Assembly: GCF_002858865.1 (NCBI RefSeq)
Contig: NZ_PJRR01000013.1
Coordinates: 1-64,000 of the forward strand
From: Caulobacter vibrioides
Lineage (GTDB): Bacteria; Pseudomonadota; Alphaproteobacteria; Caulobacterales; Caulobacteraceae
Reading direction: 5' to 3'
Length of the DNA: 64,000 nucleotides
The notes below the pieces were generated by a model, which was not told the DNA's origin, did no database searches, and saw only the letters and a program-made list of their open reading frames with translations. A program made the position numbers and the translations under genes. Positions within the stretch are counted from its first letter, which is position 1, and the number at the start of each line of letters is the position of its first letter. Of the stretch, positions 44,163 to 52,600 are shown one piece after another.

Positions 44163-45047
44163 TTACGCGGCTTGGCGCGAGCGGGTGGACGACAGGGTGG
44201 AGAAGTAGACGTCCTCCAGCCCGCCCTCGACGGCGGTGAAGCCGTCGCCCGGATCGGTCTCGGACTCGATGTGGATCACGGTGCGGCCGGCCAGCAGGCG
44301 GGTGGAGATGACCTTGTAGCGGGCCTTGGCGGCCTCCAACTCGGCCTTGTCGATGATCTTCTTCCAGATCCGGCCCTTCAGCTGGGCCACTAGGTCGGCG
44401 GGAGCGCCCTCGCGCACGATGGCGCCGTTGCAGATGATCGCCATGGCCGGGCAGAGGTCGGAGACGTCCTCGACGATGTGGGTCGAGAGGATCACCACCA
44501 CGTTCTCGCCGATCTCGGCCAGCAGGTTCAGGAAACGGTTGCGCTCTTCGGGGTCGAGGCCCGCCGTCGGCTCGTCGACGATGATCAGGCGCGGATCGCC
44601 GATCAGAGCCTGGGCGATGCCGAAGCGCTGGCGCATGCCGCCGGAGAAGCCGGCGATGGCCTTCTTGCGTACGTCCCACAGGTTCACCTGGTTCAGCAGG
44701 TGCTCGACCGTCGCCTTGCGTTCCTTGCCGCCGGAAATCCCCTTGAGCACGGCCATGTGGTCGAGCATGTCGTAGGCCGACACCCGCGGATAGACGCCGA
44801 AGTCCTGAGGCAGATAGCCCAGCGTCTTGCGCAGTTCCTCGGGGTGCTTGAGCACGTCAATGTCGCCGAACCGGATGTGGCCCGAGGTCGGGGCCTGCAG
44901 GGTGGCGATGGTGCGCATCAGGGTCGACTTGCCGGCGCCGTTGGGGCCCAGAAGGCCGTACATGCCGCGCGGGATCGTCAGGCTGACCTCATCCAGGGCG
45001 CGGGTGCCGTTGCCATAGACGTGGGTCAGATTCTCGATGATCAGCAT
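44163..45047 (-). CDS. ABC transporter ATP-binding protein
   Basis: A 294-residue ATPase with Walker A GLLGPNGAGKSTLMRT (about residue 35), signature AGFSGGMRQRFGIAQAL, Walker B RLIIVDEPTAGLDPEE and the switch His in LSTHIVEDV. The C-terminal tail (residues ~215-294) is of the type found on ABC-2 exporter ATPases. It drives the permease-peptidase encoded 13 nt downstream. The start at 45047 gives MLIIENLTHVYGNG. A much longer open frame upstream is antisense to the FAH gene and not real. Confidence 0.95.
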   Translation of the reverse strand: MLIIENLTHVYGNGTRALDEVSLTIPRGMYGLLGPNGAGKSTLMRTIATLQAPTSGHIRFGDIDVLKHPEELRKTLGYLPQDFGVYPRVSAYDMLDHMAVLKGISGGKERKATVEHLLNQVNLWDVRKKAIAGFSGGMRQRFGIAQALIGDPRLIIVDEPTAGLDPEERNRFLNLLAEIGENVVVILSTHIVEDVSDLCPAMAIICNGAIVREGAPADLVAQLKGRIWKKIIDKAELEAAKARYKVISTRLLAGRTVIHIESETDPGDGFTAVEGGLEDVYFSTLSSTRSRQAA

Positions 45048-45350
45048 GGTCTTCCTAATGCCCCCGATGGAAGCCGGATCGCCGCGCGGCCAAAGCTGCG
45101 CAGCGGAGCCAAGCTCCAAAGTTTCCAATTCGGCGCCCGTCGTCCCGGATGTCGACACCCGCCCGACGGGCGTCCTAGCCCTAGTCCCCAACAGTGAGAT
45201 GACTCGACGGCGGGCGTGGCGGCAAGTGAAAGAACGTTTAGCCCGTCTGTTCAACCATATCGTTGCGAAACGGCGGCCAATTTGAGTCCGGATTTCACGG
45301 TTTCGCGACCGGGGTTTTGACACGCGACGTTTGGGTCTACAGGAGGCGCC
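45048..45350. other. intergenic region between divergent operons
   Basis: 303 bp between the ABC ATPase and the FAH-family gene. It presumably carries both promoters. A TTGACA is present at 45317-45322, but no -10 follows at a useful distance. One CcrM site (GAGTC) is present. I see no ORF or RNA structure here. Confidence 0.5.
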
Positions 45351-46031
45351 ATGACGACCTACGCTTTTCCCCCGCACGCCATCCCGACGGTCCCGGTGGA
45401 GGGATCGGACGCCCTGTTCCCGGTGCGTCGCATCCTGTGTGTCGGCCGCAACTACGCCGCCCACCGCCGCGAGATGGGGGGCGATGATCGCGACCCGCCG
45501 TTTTTCTTCGCCAAGCCCGCCGACGCGATCGCGCCGCTGGCCGACGCGATCGCCTATCCGCCGGCGACCGGCGACCTGCATCACGAGATCGAGCTGGTCG
45601 TGGCCCTGAAGGCGGGCGGCGCGGATCTGTCGATCGAACAGGCCCTGGCCTGCGTGTTCGGCTATGCGGTCGGCGTCGACCTGACGCGCCGCGACCTGCA
45701 AGGGGCGGCCAAGGCCAAGGGGCAGCCCTGGGAAGCCGGCAAGGCCTTCGACCAGAGCGCCCCGATCAGCGCCATCCGGGTGATGGACGCTCCGACGGCC
45801 GAAGCGGCGGTCACCCTGTCGGTCAACGGCCAGGAGCGCCAGCGCGGACAGGTCGGCGACATGATCTGGAACATCGGCGAGGTGATCGCCAAGGCCAGCC
45901 AGCTGTGGACCCTGGCCGCCGGCGATCTGATCTTCACCGGCACGCCCGAGGGCGTCGCCGCCATCGTCCGCGGCGACAAGGTCGTCGGCGAGATTGAGGG
46001 CGTCGGCCGCCTGGACTTCACCCTCGTCTAG
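45351..46031 (+). CDS. fumarylacetoacetate hydrolase family protein
   Basis: 226 residues of the FAH fold. It shows RRILCVGRNYAAHRREMG, PPFFFAKPADAI and the metal-binding acids in HHEIELVVAL, with VFGYAVGVDLTRRDLQ and FTGTPEGVAAI. Length and context (isomerase next door) resemble fumarylpyruvate hydrolase of the gentisate route or a short FAH of tyrosine breakdown. No ring-cleaving dioxygenase is present here, so the pathway is open. It has a strong AGGAGG ribosome site. Confidence 0.9.
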   Translation: MTTYAFPPHAIPTVPVEGSDALFPVRRILCVGRNYAAHRREMGGDDRDPPFFFAKPADAIAPLADAIAYPPATGDLHHEIELVVALKAGGADLSIEQALACVFGYAVGVDLTRRDLQGAAKAKGQPWEAGKAFDQSAPISAIRVMDAPTAEAAVTLSVNGQERQRGQVGDMIWNIGEVIAKASQLWTLAAGDLIFTGTPEGVAAIVRGDKVVGEIEGVGRLDFTLV

Positions 46032-46070
46032 CCGCGCAGCGCCGGTCCGCGTCCAAGAGAAAAGGCTGAC

Positions 46071-46703
46071 ATGAAGCTCGTCCTGCACAGCGCCAAGCGC
46101 GCCAGCGCGCCCTACCGAGTGCGCATCGGCCTAAACCTCAAGGGCCTTGCGTTCGAGCTGCGCCCCGTCGACCTGGTGGCCAACGCCCATCAGGGCGAGG
46201 CCTACCGCGCGCTGAACGCCCAGGCCCTGGTGCCGACGCTGGAGGTCGACGGGCGTCCGCTGACCCAGAGCCTGGCGATCCTGGAATGGCTGGACGAGAC
46301 CTATCCCGCGCATCCGCTGCTGCCGACCGACCCTTTTGACCGCGCCACGGTGCGGGCCATGGCCGAGATTATCGCCTGCGACATCCATCCGCTGAACAAC
46401 CTGCGCATCCTGCGCCAGCTGACCGCGCTTGAGATCGACGAGCCGGCGCGCAACGCCTGGGTCGCCCGCTGGATCCAGGACGGCTTTTCCGCGTTGGAAC
46501 CGATGATCGCGCGCCATGGCCAAGGCTACGCCTTTGGCGATGCGCCAGGCTTGGTGGACTGTCTGCTGGTGCCCCAGGTGTTCAACGCCAACCGCTTCAA
46601 TGTCGACCTGTCGCCGTTTCCGGCCCTGGAAGCCGCCGCCGCGCGTGCCCGGGCGCATCCGGCGATCGCCGCAGCTCACCCTGACCACCATCCGGAACGC
46701 TAG
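46071..46703 (+). CDS. maiA: maleylacetoacetate/maleylpyruvate isomerase (zeta GST)
   Basis: A 210-residue glutathione transferase of the zeta class. The N-terminal thioredoxin-like domain is followed by the family marker LVPTLEVDGRPLTQSLAILEWLDE and, in the helical domain, IACDIHPLNNLRIL. The usual SSCSYRVRI glutathione motif is ASAPYRVRI here, keeping the first Ser. It isomerises maleyl- to fumaryl-substrates for the hydrolase encoded just upstream (39 nt). The carbonic anhydrase gene starts on the next base after its stop codon. Confidence 0.9.
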   Translation: MKLVLHSAKRASAPYRVRIGLNLKGLAFELRPVDLVANAHQGEAYRALNAQALVPTLEVDGRPLTQSLAILEWLDETYPAHPLLPTDPFDRATVRAMAEIIACDIHPLNNLRILRQLTALEIDEPARNAWVARWIQDGFSALEPMIARHGQGYAFGDAPGLVDCLLVPQVFNANRFNVDLSPFPALEAAAARARAHPAIAAAHPDHHPER

Positions 46704-47372
46704 ATGCTTGAAGACCTGAAAGCCAAGAACGCCGCCTGGTCGAAGAGCAAGACGGCGGTCGATCCGGACTTCTTCACGCGCCTGGCCAAGCAGCAAAGCC
46801 CGGAATATCTGTGGATCGGCTGCAGCGACAGCCGCGTGCCGGCCAACGAGATCGTCGGGCTCGACCCCGGCGAGCTATTCGTGCACCGCAATGTGGCCAA
46901 CCTCGCCCCGCCGCAGGACGCCAACTATCTGAGCGTGCTGCAGTTCGCGGTCGACGTCTTGAAGGTCAAACACATCATGGTCGTCGGCCACTACGGCTGC
47001 GGCGGGGTGGCGGCGGCGATCGACGGCAAGCGCCGGGGCCTGGTCGATCACTGGCTCCACCCGATCCGCGAGGTCTACGCCGAACACCGCCCAGAGCTCG
47101 AGGCGATCCCGGAAAAGCGCGAGATGATCGACCGCCTGACCGAGCTGAACGTCGCCCGCCAGGTGCGCAACGTCGCCGCCGACGTCTTCGTCCAGGACGC
47201 GTGGGGGCGCGGCCAGTCACTGGCCGTGCACGGCTGGGTCTATTCGCTGACCAATGGCCTGGTGAACGACCTCAATGTCGGCATTGCCAGCCTCGAGGAC
47301 TACGAGCGCACGGTGGCGGAGACGGTGGTTCCGGATCGTCCGTTCTGGAAGCGGGGCCAGGCGGAAGGCTAG
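46704..47372 (+). CDS. can: beta carbonic anhydrase (cytoplasmic)
   Basis: A 222-residue beta-class enzyme interconverting CO2 and bicarbonate. Zinc ligands are in WIGCSDSRVPANEI (Cys, with the Asp-Arg dyad) and VVGHYGCGGV (His, Cys). Length and the N-terminus without signal peptide fit E. coli Can. The start directly abuts the maiA stop (TAG-ATG). A second, exported beta enzyme is encoded at 54793-55620. Confidence 0.96.
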   Translation: MLEDLKAKNAAWSKSKTAVDPDFFTRLAKQQSPEYLWIGCSDSRVPANEIVGLDPGELFVHRNVANLAPPQDANYLSVLQFAVDVLKVKHIMVVGHYGCGGVAAAIDGKRRGLVDHWLHPIREVYAEHRPELEAIPEKREMIDRLTELNVARQVRNVAADVFVQDAWGRGQSLAVHGWVYSLTNGLVNDLNVGIASLEDYERTVAETVVPDRPFWKRGQAEG

Positions 47373-47449
47373 AGGGCTCTAAATCTCTGATTTATAGCCT
47401 TTTTATCTGGTTTAGAGACTGGGGTGGAACACCGACGAACTTGGCCGGA

Positions 47450-49522
47450 CTATTCGCCCTTGATCCGCACCTTGGCCGTCGCCCGTCGCCCCTGCGCGTC
47501 CACCACCACGAGCTTGTAGAACCCCGGCGCGGCGGGCTTCCAGATCGCACGGCCACTGACCGGATCAGGGTCCAGCGGCGCGCCTTCCACATACCAGGTC
47601 AGGCCCTCCCCTTCGGCCGCGAGCACAAGGCCGCGCGCCTTGGGGCCCAGGGCCTCGACCTGCACCGCCGCCCCGTCGGGCGGGAAGATCAGGCGCGGCC
47701 CTTCGTCGGCGGCGCGCAGCTTCTGCAGCGCCAGCGGCGCGGCCTTGGGGGCGATCGGGCGCGGCGCCGAGCCTTGCGCGCCGATCGCGTCGGCCACGTC
47801 GAACAACAGCGGCAGGGCCGCGTCCCGGCCCGTCAGCCCGCCGCGCGCGCCGCCGTCGGCCCGGCCGGTCCAGACCAGGATCGCATAGCCGCCGACCACC
47901 CCGGCGGCCACTGCATCGCGGAACCCGTAAGAAGTGCCGGTCTTGAACGCCATCGAGGGCCCGCCCCGCGTCAGGGCCGACGGCGCGCGGCCCTTAGGCG
48001 AGGGGGCCTCGCGCAGGATGTCCAGCACCTGCCGCGCCGCCTCGGGCCGCACCAGGCGCGTCCCGCCCGACCGCTCTCGGGTCGCCGCGTCCGCCTGCGT
48101 CCAGGCCAGGGGCTTGGCGATCCCGTTGTCGCCCAGCGCCGCGTACAGCATGACCAGATCGCGCCAAGTGATCCCCTCGCCGCCCAGGGCCAGGGCCAGG
48201 CCCGCTTCCTTCAGCTTCGCCTTGGGCCGCGCCAGATGCGCGCCCGCCGCCTCGATGCGACCGGCGAAGGCCTCCGTCCCTAGCTTCTCCAGAGTGGCGA
48301 CGGCCGGGACGTTGAGGGAATGGGTCAGCGCCTCGCGCACCGTGACCTTGTCGTGGAACACCCGGTCGAAGTTTTCGGGCTGATAGTCGGCGAAGCGGGT
48401 GGCGCTGTCGGTCAGCTGGGTGTCGGCGGCCACGAGGCCGTCATCCATGGCCATGGCGTAGATGAAGGGTTTGAGCGCCGAGCCCGGCGAGCGCAGGGCG
48501 CGGGTCATGTCGACCCAGCCCCCGGCCCGGTCGCGCCCGGCCGAACCCACCGAGGCCCGCACCGCCCGGTTGCGGATCTCGACAACGATGATCGCGGCGG
48601 TGGCGTCGGGACCTTGCGCGGCGGCGACGGCGGCGGCCATCGGCTCAAGGCGCGACTGCAGGTCGGCGTCCAGGGTCGAGACCACGCTGGCCTGGCCGTT
48701 GGGCGCGGCCCGCGCCAGCTCGCCGGCCGCATGCCAGGCCAGGGTCGGGAAGGCCGCGCGTCTGGGCAGGGGCTCGTTCTCAGCCTCGTAGGCGGCGGCT
48801 GCGCTCAGCGTTCCACCCCGGACCATCTTGTCCAGCACCGCCCGCCGCGCCGCCTTGGCCGCCTCGGGACGGCGGTCTGGGCGACGGGCCTCGGGCGATT
48901 GCGGCAAGGCGATCAGCAGCGCCTGCTCGCCGTCGGTCAGGCTGGACGGCTCATGGCCGAAATAGCTGAGGCTGGCGGCCCGCGCGCCCTCCAGATTGCC
49001 GCCATAGGGCGCCAGGGTCAGGTACAGCGCCAGGATCTCGCGTTTGGACAGCCGCGACTCCAGCTGCATCGCGCGGACCATCTCGATCAACTTGGCCCCC
49101 AGGGTGCGGGGCCTTGGCTCCAGCAGACGCGCGGTCTGCATGGTCAGGGTCGAGGCGCCGGACGTCACCCGACCATGGACCACCGCCGAGCCAACGGCCC
49201 GAACCAACGACAGGGGATCAACCCCCAGGTGCCAATAGAATCGAGCGTCCTCGACCTTGATCAGGCGCTTTTGGAAGGTCGCGTCGGTGCGTTCCAGGTC
49301 GGCGCGAATGCGCCAGCGCCCGTCCTCGACCGGCAGGGCCCGCAGCCAGGCGCCGCGTTGGTCCAGCACCACCGCAGAAGACTGCCGCGCGCGGGTCATG
49401 TCGGGCGGGAAGGCGGCGCTGAGGGTGAACAGCACGACCTCGGCGGCGAGGACGGCGATCAGGGCTTTGGTCAGCCGGGGGACGCGACGGGCTTCATCTC
49501 CCCAAAACTCAAAGCGTGTCAT
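47450..49522 (-). CDS. pbpC: penicillin-binding protein 1C
   Basis: 690 residues. It has an N-terminal membrane anchor (about 20-37), a GT51 transglycosylase domain (KVEDARFYWHLGVDPLSLVRA, GASTLTMQTARLL, EILALYLTLAPYGGNLEG) and a transpeptidase with SxxK in PGSALKPFIY, SxN in HSLNVPA and KTG in FKTGTSYGFRDA. A BiPBP C-terminal domain follows. It makes and crosslinks peptidoglycan. It is paired, as in many proteobacteria, with the alpha-2-macroglobulin gene upstream. The only good start, ATG at 49522, lies inside the end of a palindromic repeat. Confidence 0.94.
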   Translation of the reverse strand: MTRFEFWGDEARRVPRLTKALIAVLAAEVVLFTLSAAFPPDMTRARQSSAVVLDQRGAWLRALPVEDGRWRIRADLERTDATFQKRLIKVEDARFYWHLGVDPLSLVRAVGSAVVHGRVTSGASTLTMQTARLLEPRPRTLGAKLIEMVRAMQLESRLSKREILALYLTLAPYGGNLEGARAASLSYFGHEPSSLTDGEQALLIALPQSPEARRPDRRPEAAKAARRAVLDKMVRGGTLSAAAAYEAENEPLPRRAAFPTLAWHAAGELARAAPNGQASVVSTLDADLQSRLEPMAAAVAAAQGPDATAAIIVVEIRNRAVRASVGSAGRDRAGGWVDMTRALRSPGSALKPFIYAMAMDDGLVAADTQLTDSATRFADYQPENFDRVFHDKVTVREALTHSLNVPAVATLEKLGTEAFAGRIEAAGAHLARPKAKLKEAGLALALGGEGITWRDLVMLYAALGDNGIAKPLAWTQADAATRERSGGTRLVRPEAARQVLDILREAPSPKGRAPSALTRGGPSMAFKTGTSYGFRDAVAAGVVGGYAILVWTGRADGGARGGLTGRDAALPLLFDVADAIGAQGSAPRPIAPKAAPLALQKLRAADEGPRLIFPPDGAAVQVEALGPKARGLVLAAEGEGLTWYVEGAPLDPDPVSGRAIWKPAAPGFYKLVVVDAQGRRATAKVRIKGE

Positions 49523-49633
49523 CCCGGCCGGACCCCGGCCTTGAGCCGGGGGGAGAGCCGGGACCCAGGGGTCGACGCAATGCGCTTGGCCCCTGGGTCC
49601 CGGATCGACCCTGCGGGTCGTCCGGGATGACAC
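49516..49633. repeat. palindromic intergenic repeat, type A (copy 2)
   Basis: 118 bp bounded by perfect 12-bp inverted ends, GTGTCATCCCGG and CCGGGATGACAC. The core GACGCAATGCGC runs opposite to the cores at 39987 and 60353, so this copy is inverted. It fills the gap between the alpha-2-macroglobulin gene and pbpC and provides the pbpC ATG. Confidence 0.9.
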
Positions 49634-49658
49634 GGTGTTTCAGGTCGCACGCAGGCCC

Positions 49659-52600
49659 TCACTGCCCCGGCGCGATGGTCGCGCGCGAGGCGTCCGAGCG
49701 CGCCACGATCGCCGGGCGGTACATGTCCTTGGCCACGGCGCCGGGCAGGAAGAACGAGCCCGGCGTCACCGCCCGCGCCACATAGGCCAGGGCGAAGGGC
49801 TTGTTCCCCTCCAGGTCCAGAGCCGCGATGAAGCGATCGTCGCGGCTTTCCTGCACGTCGGCGGCGGTCAGCTCGCCCAGGAACTTGAACGGACCGTTCT
49901 GAGCATCGTCGGCGCCCAGGGTGGTCTCGATCTCGAACCCGGCGGGCAGGGCGTCGTCGACCACCAGGGCCACCGAGCGCTCCTGCATCGAGCGGCCGGA
50001 GACCAGAACGATGATCCGGTCACCCTGGCGGATGGTCGCCGGATCGATCGCGGCGCCGCCCATCGACAGCAGGCGCTTGCCCACCGACAGGCCGCTGACG
50101 GTGGCCGGCGGAGCCGAAACCGGCGTGCCGCGCACGCTGACCGTCCGCCACAGCACGCCCTTGCCGGTGTTGACGAAGCGGGCGTCGGCCAGCTTGCCCA
50201 CCGCCCAGCGGGGCGCGCCGCCGGCGGGCGGCAGCGGGTTGGCGCCGGTCGCCTGGATCGAGATCGGGCCCGAGGCCTTGATCAGAGCGTTGGCCGCGTG
50301 CAGCAGCGCCGCCTGTTCCTGGGTGTTGAGGGCGTCAGGATCCTTGACCGAGTTCTCCAGGCGCCCCTGCATCTGGCGCGCCACGTCCATCATGCCGGAC
50401 TCGGCGGCCAGCGCCGTCAGCACGGCGGTGTCGCGCAGAATGGACTGGTACCAGTCCATCTCGTCGCGGTAGCCCAGCGACCCGACCGCCTGGCGCATGG
50501 CCGAGCGGGCGCGGGCGTTGTCGCCCATCCGGGCCAGACCCGCAGCGACATAGGCCTTGGCGATCGGCTGGTCCTCGTCCTTCATCTGCACGTCGTGCCA
50601 CCAGCGCAGGCGCGCCAGGTCGCCCTTGCCGGCCTTGGCCATCACATAGAGGGCGTAGGCGCTGGCGCGGCGACGCATGCGCTCGGTCGCCTCCTTGGAG
50701 GCGTCCTCGTTGCTGGCCCACCAGCCCGGATACTCCATGCGGTAGGCGACCGAGGCCCAGCCGTCGGGACGGCTGACCTGGCGCATGGCGTTCACGGCCT
50801 TGTCGATGGCCGCGTCGGGCACGGCCACGCCCTGCGCCTTGGCCTCCAGCAGGAAGTCGACGACATAGGCGCCCAGCCAAGGGTCGGCCTCGCCGTCGCC
50901 CACCCGCCACAGGCCAAAGGCGCCGTCCAGCGTCTGGCGGTCCAGGAGCTTGCCCACCGCGCCCGCAAGGGCGGCCGGCGTGCGCTTGAGCTTGGGATCG
51001 TTCGAGAAGGTCTGGGCGTACAGCAGCGGATAGGCCGTAGAGACCAGTTGCTCGGTGCAGCCGTACGGATAGCGCTGCAGCGCCACCGCGATCGCCGAGG
51101 GGTCAAAGCCCCGGATCGGCGAGTAGCTGACCTGCATGGTCACATCGCCCGCCGCCAGACCCGCCAGCAACGGGTACGAGGGCGTGAAGGCTTCACCCGG
51201 CTTCTGCGGCTCGGTGGTGGTGCGCACGATGTCGCCCCAGCCCAGACGCGTCTGGATCGGATAGTCCTTCTGGGTCGCAAAGCCCGGGCCCGCGACCTTG
51301 AAGCCGATCTTGCCCACGCCGGTGACGTCGGGGGCCAGGAACGGGATCTTCTCGGCGACGCGCTGGCCCAGGATCAGCTGGAACACCTTCTTGAAGGCGA
51401 CCTTCAGCCCGCCCACCGAGAAGGCCTCGGCCGTATAGGCGCCCGGCTTGCCCTCGACATTGTGCAGCTCCAGCGTGGCGTAGGCCTGATCGCCCGGCGC
51501 CAGGAAGCGCGGCAGGTTGAGGTCCGCCACCACCGGCTGGCGCACGGTCAGGGGCTTGGAGGCCGAGCCGACGGCGGTGTCGGTCCAGGCCACGGCCTGG
51601 ATGCGCAGTTCGCCGTTGAAATCGGCGGCCGGCAGCTTGACCACCGCCTTGCCGTCAAAGCCCGTCTCCACCACGCCCGACCACAGGGCCACCGTCTTGA
51701 TCGGCGTGGTCGTCAGACCCTCGCCGCCGATCTCGTCGCCGCCGAAATTGACATTGGCCGGCGCGCCCATGTTCGGGTCGAGCAGGCGACCGTAGTCGTC
51801 GCGGTAGTTGAGGGTCAGGGCCCGCTTGCCGAAGTACCACTTCACCGGATCGGGGCTTTCCTGGTGGGTCAGGCGCAGAATGCCCTCGTCCACCGCCGCG
51901 ATGGTGATGCGCGCCTTCTGGCCAAGGCCCATGCCCGACACCTTCACCGGGATCTCGACCGGCGCCTTGCTGTCGATCTTGCTGGGCGTGCCCAGATCGA
52001 CCGTCAGCTTGCGGCCCTTGGGGTCGATCGGGACATAAACCAGGCCCAGCGCCCGACGCGGCTTGGGCGAGGCGACCGGGTCGCGCGGCTGGATGACGCT
52101 GACCATCACATAGGCCCCGCCGCCCCAGGCGGCCGAGGTCTTCAGGCGTACGGTCGTCCCGTTCTCGCCGACGCTGACGGTCTTCAGGTCGATCAGGCGA
52201 TCGGTGGCGACCGCGATCTGGGCCTCGCCGGCATAGGGCGGCTTCAGGGTGATCTCGACGGTGTCGCCCTGCGCATAGGCCTTGGTTCCGGCGGTGACGC
52301 GGACGACGTCCGGCGCCTCGCCCTCACGGGCCGGCGCGCCCCAGCCCGCCGAGAAGCGGGTCACGGTGCGCGCGCCATCAGCCCCTTCGACCTCGAGGCG
52401 ATAGTCGCCCCAGCCCAGGCGACGGTTGATCCTGGCCGGCTGGCCCGCGCCGATATTGACCTGAGCCTTGGCCACGATCGCGTCGCGGCTGCTGCGCCGC
52501 CACTGCCAGCGGCCGTTCTGTTGGAACCAGTCATAGTCCCAGCGCTCGGCCACCAGGGTGTAGGTCGCCGTCGCGCCGATGCGCTGGCCCGCAGCGTTGA

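Noticed and set aside
45317-45322. TTGACA as promoter of the FAH-family gene
   Set aside because: A 17-bp spacer would put the -10 on the AGGAGG ribosome site and no -10-like hexamer is present.
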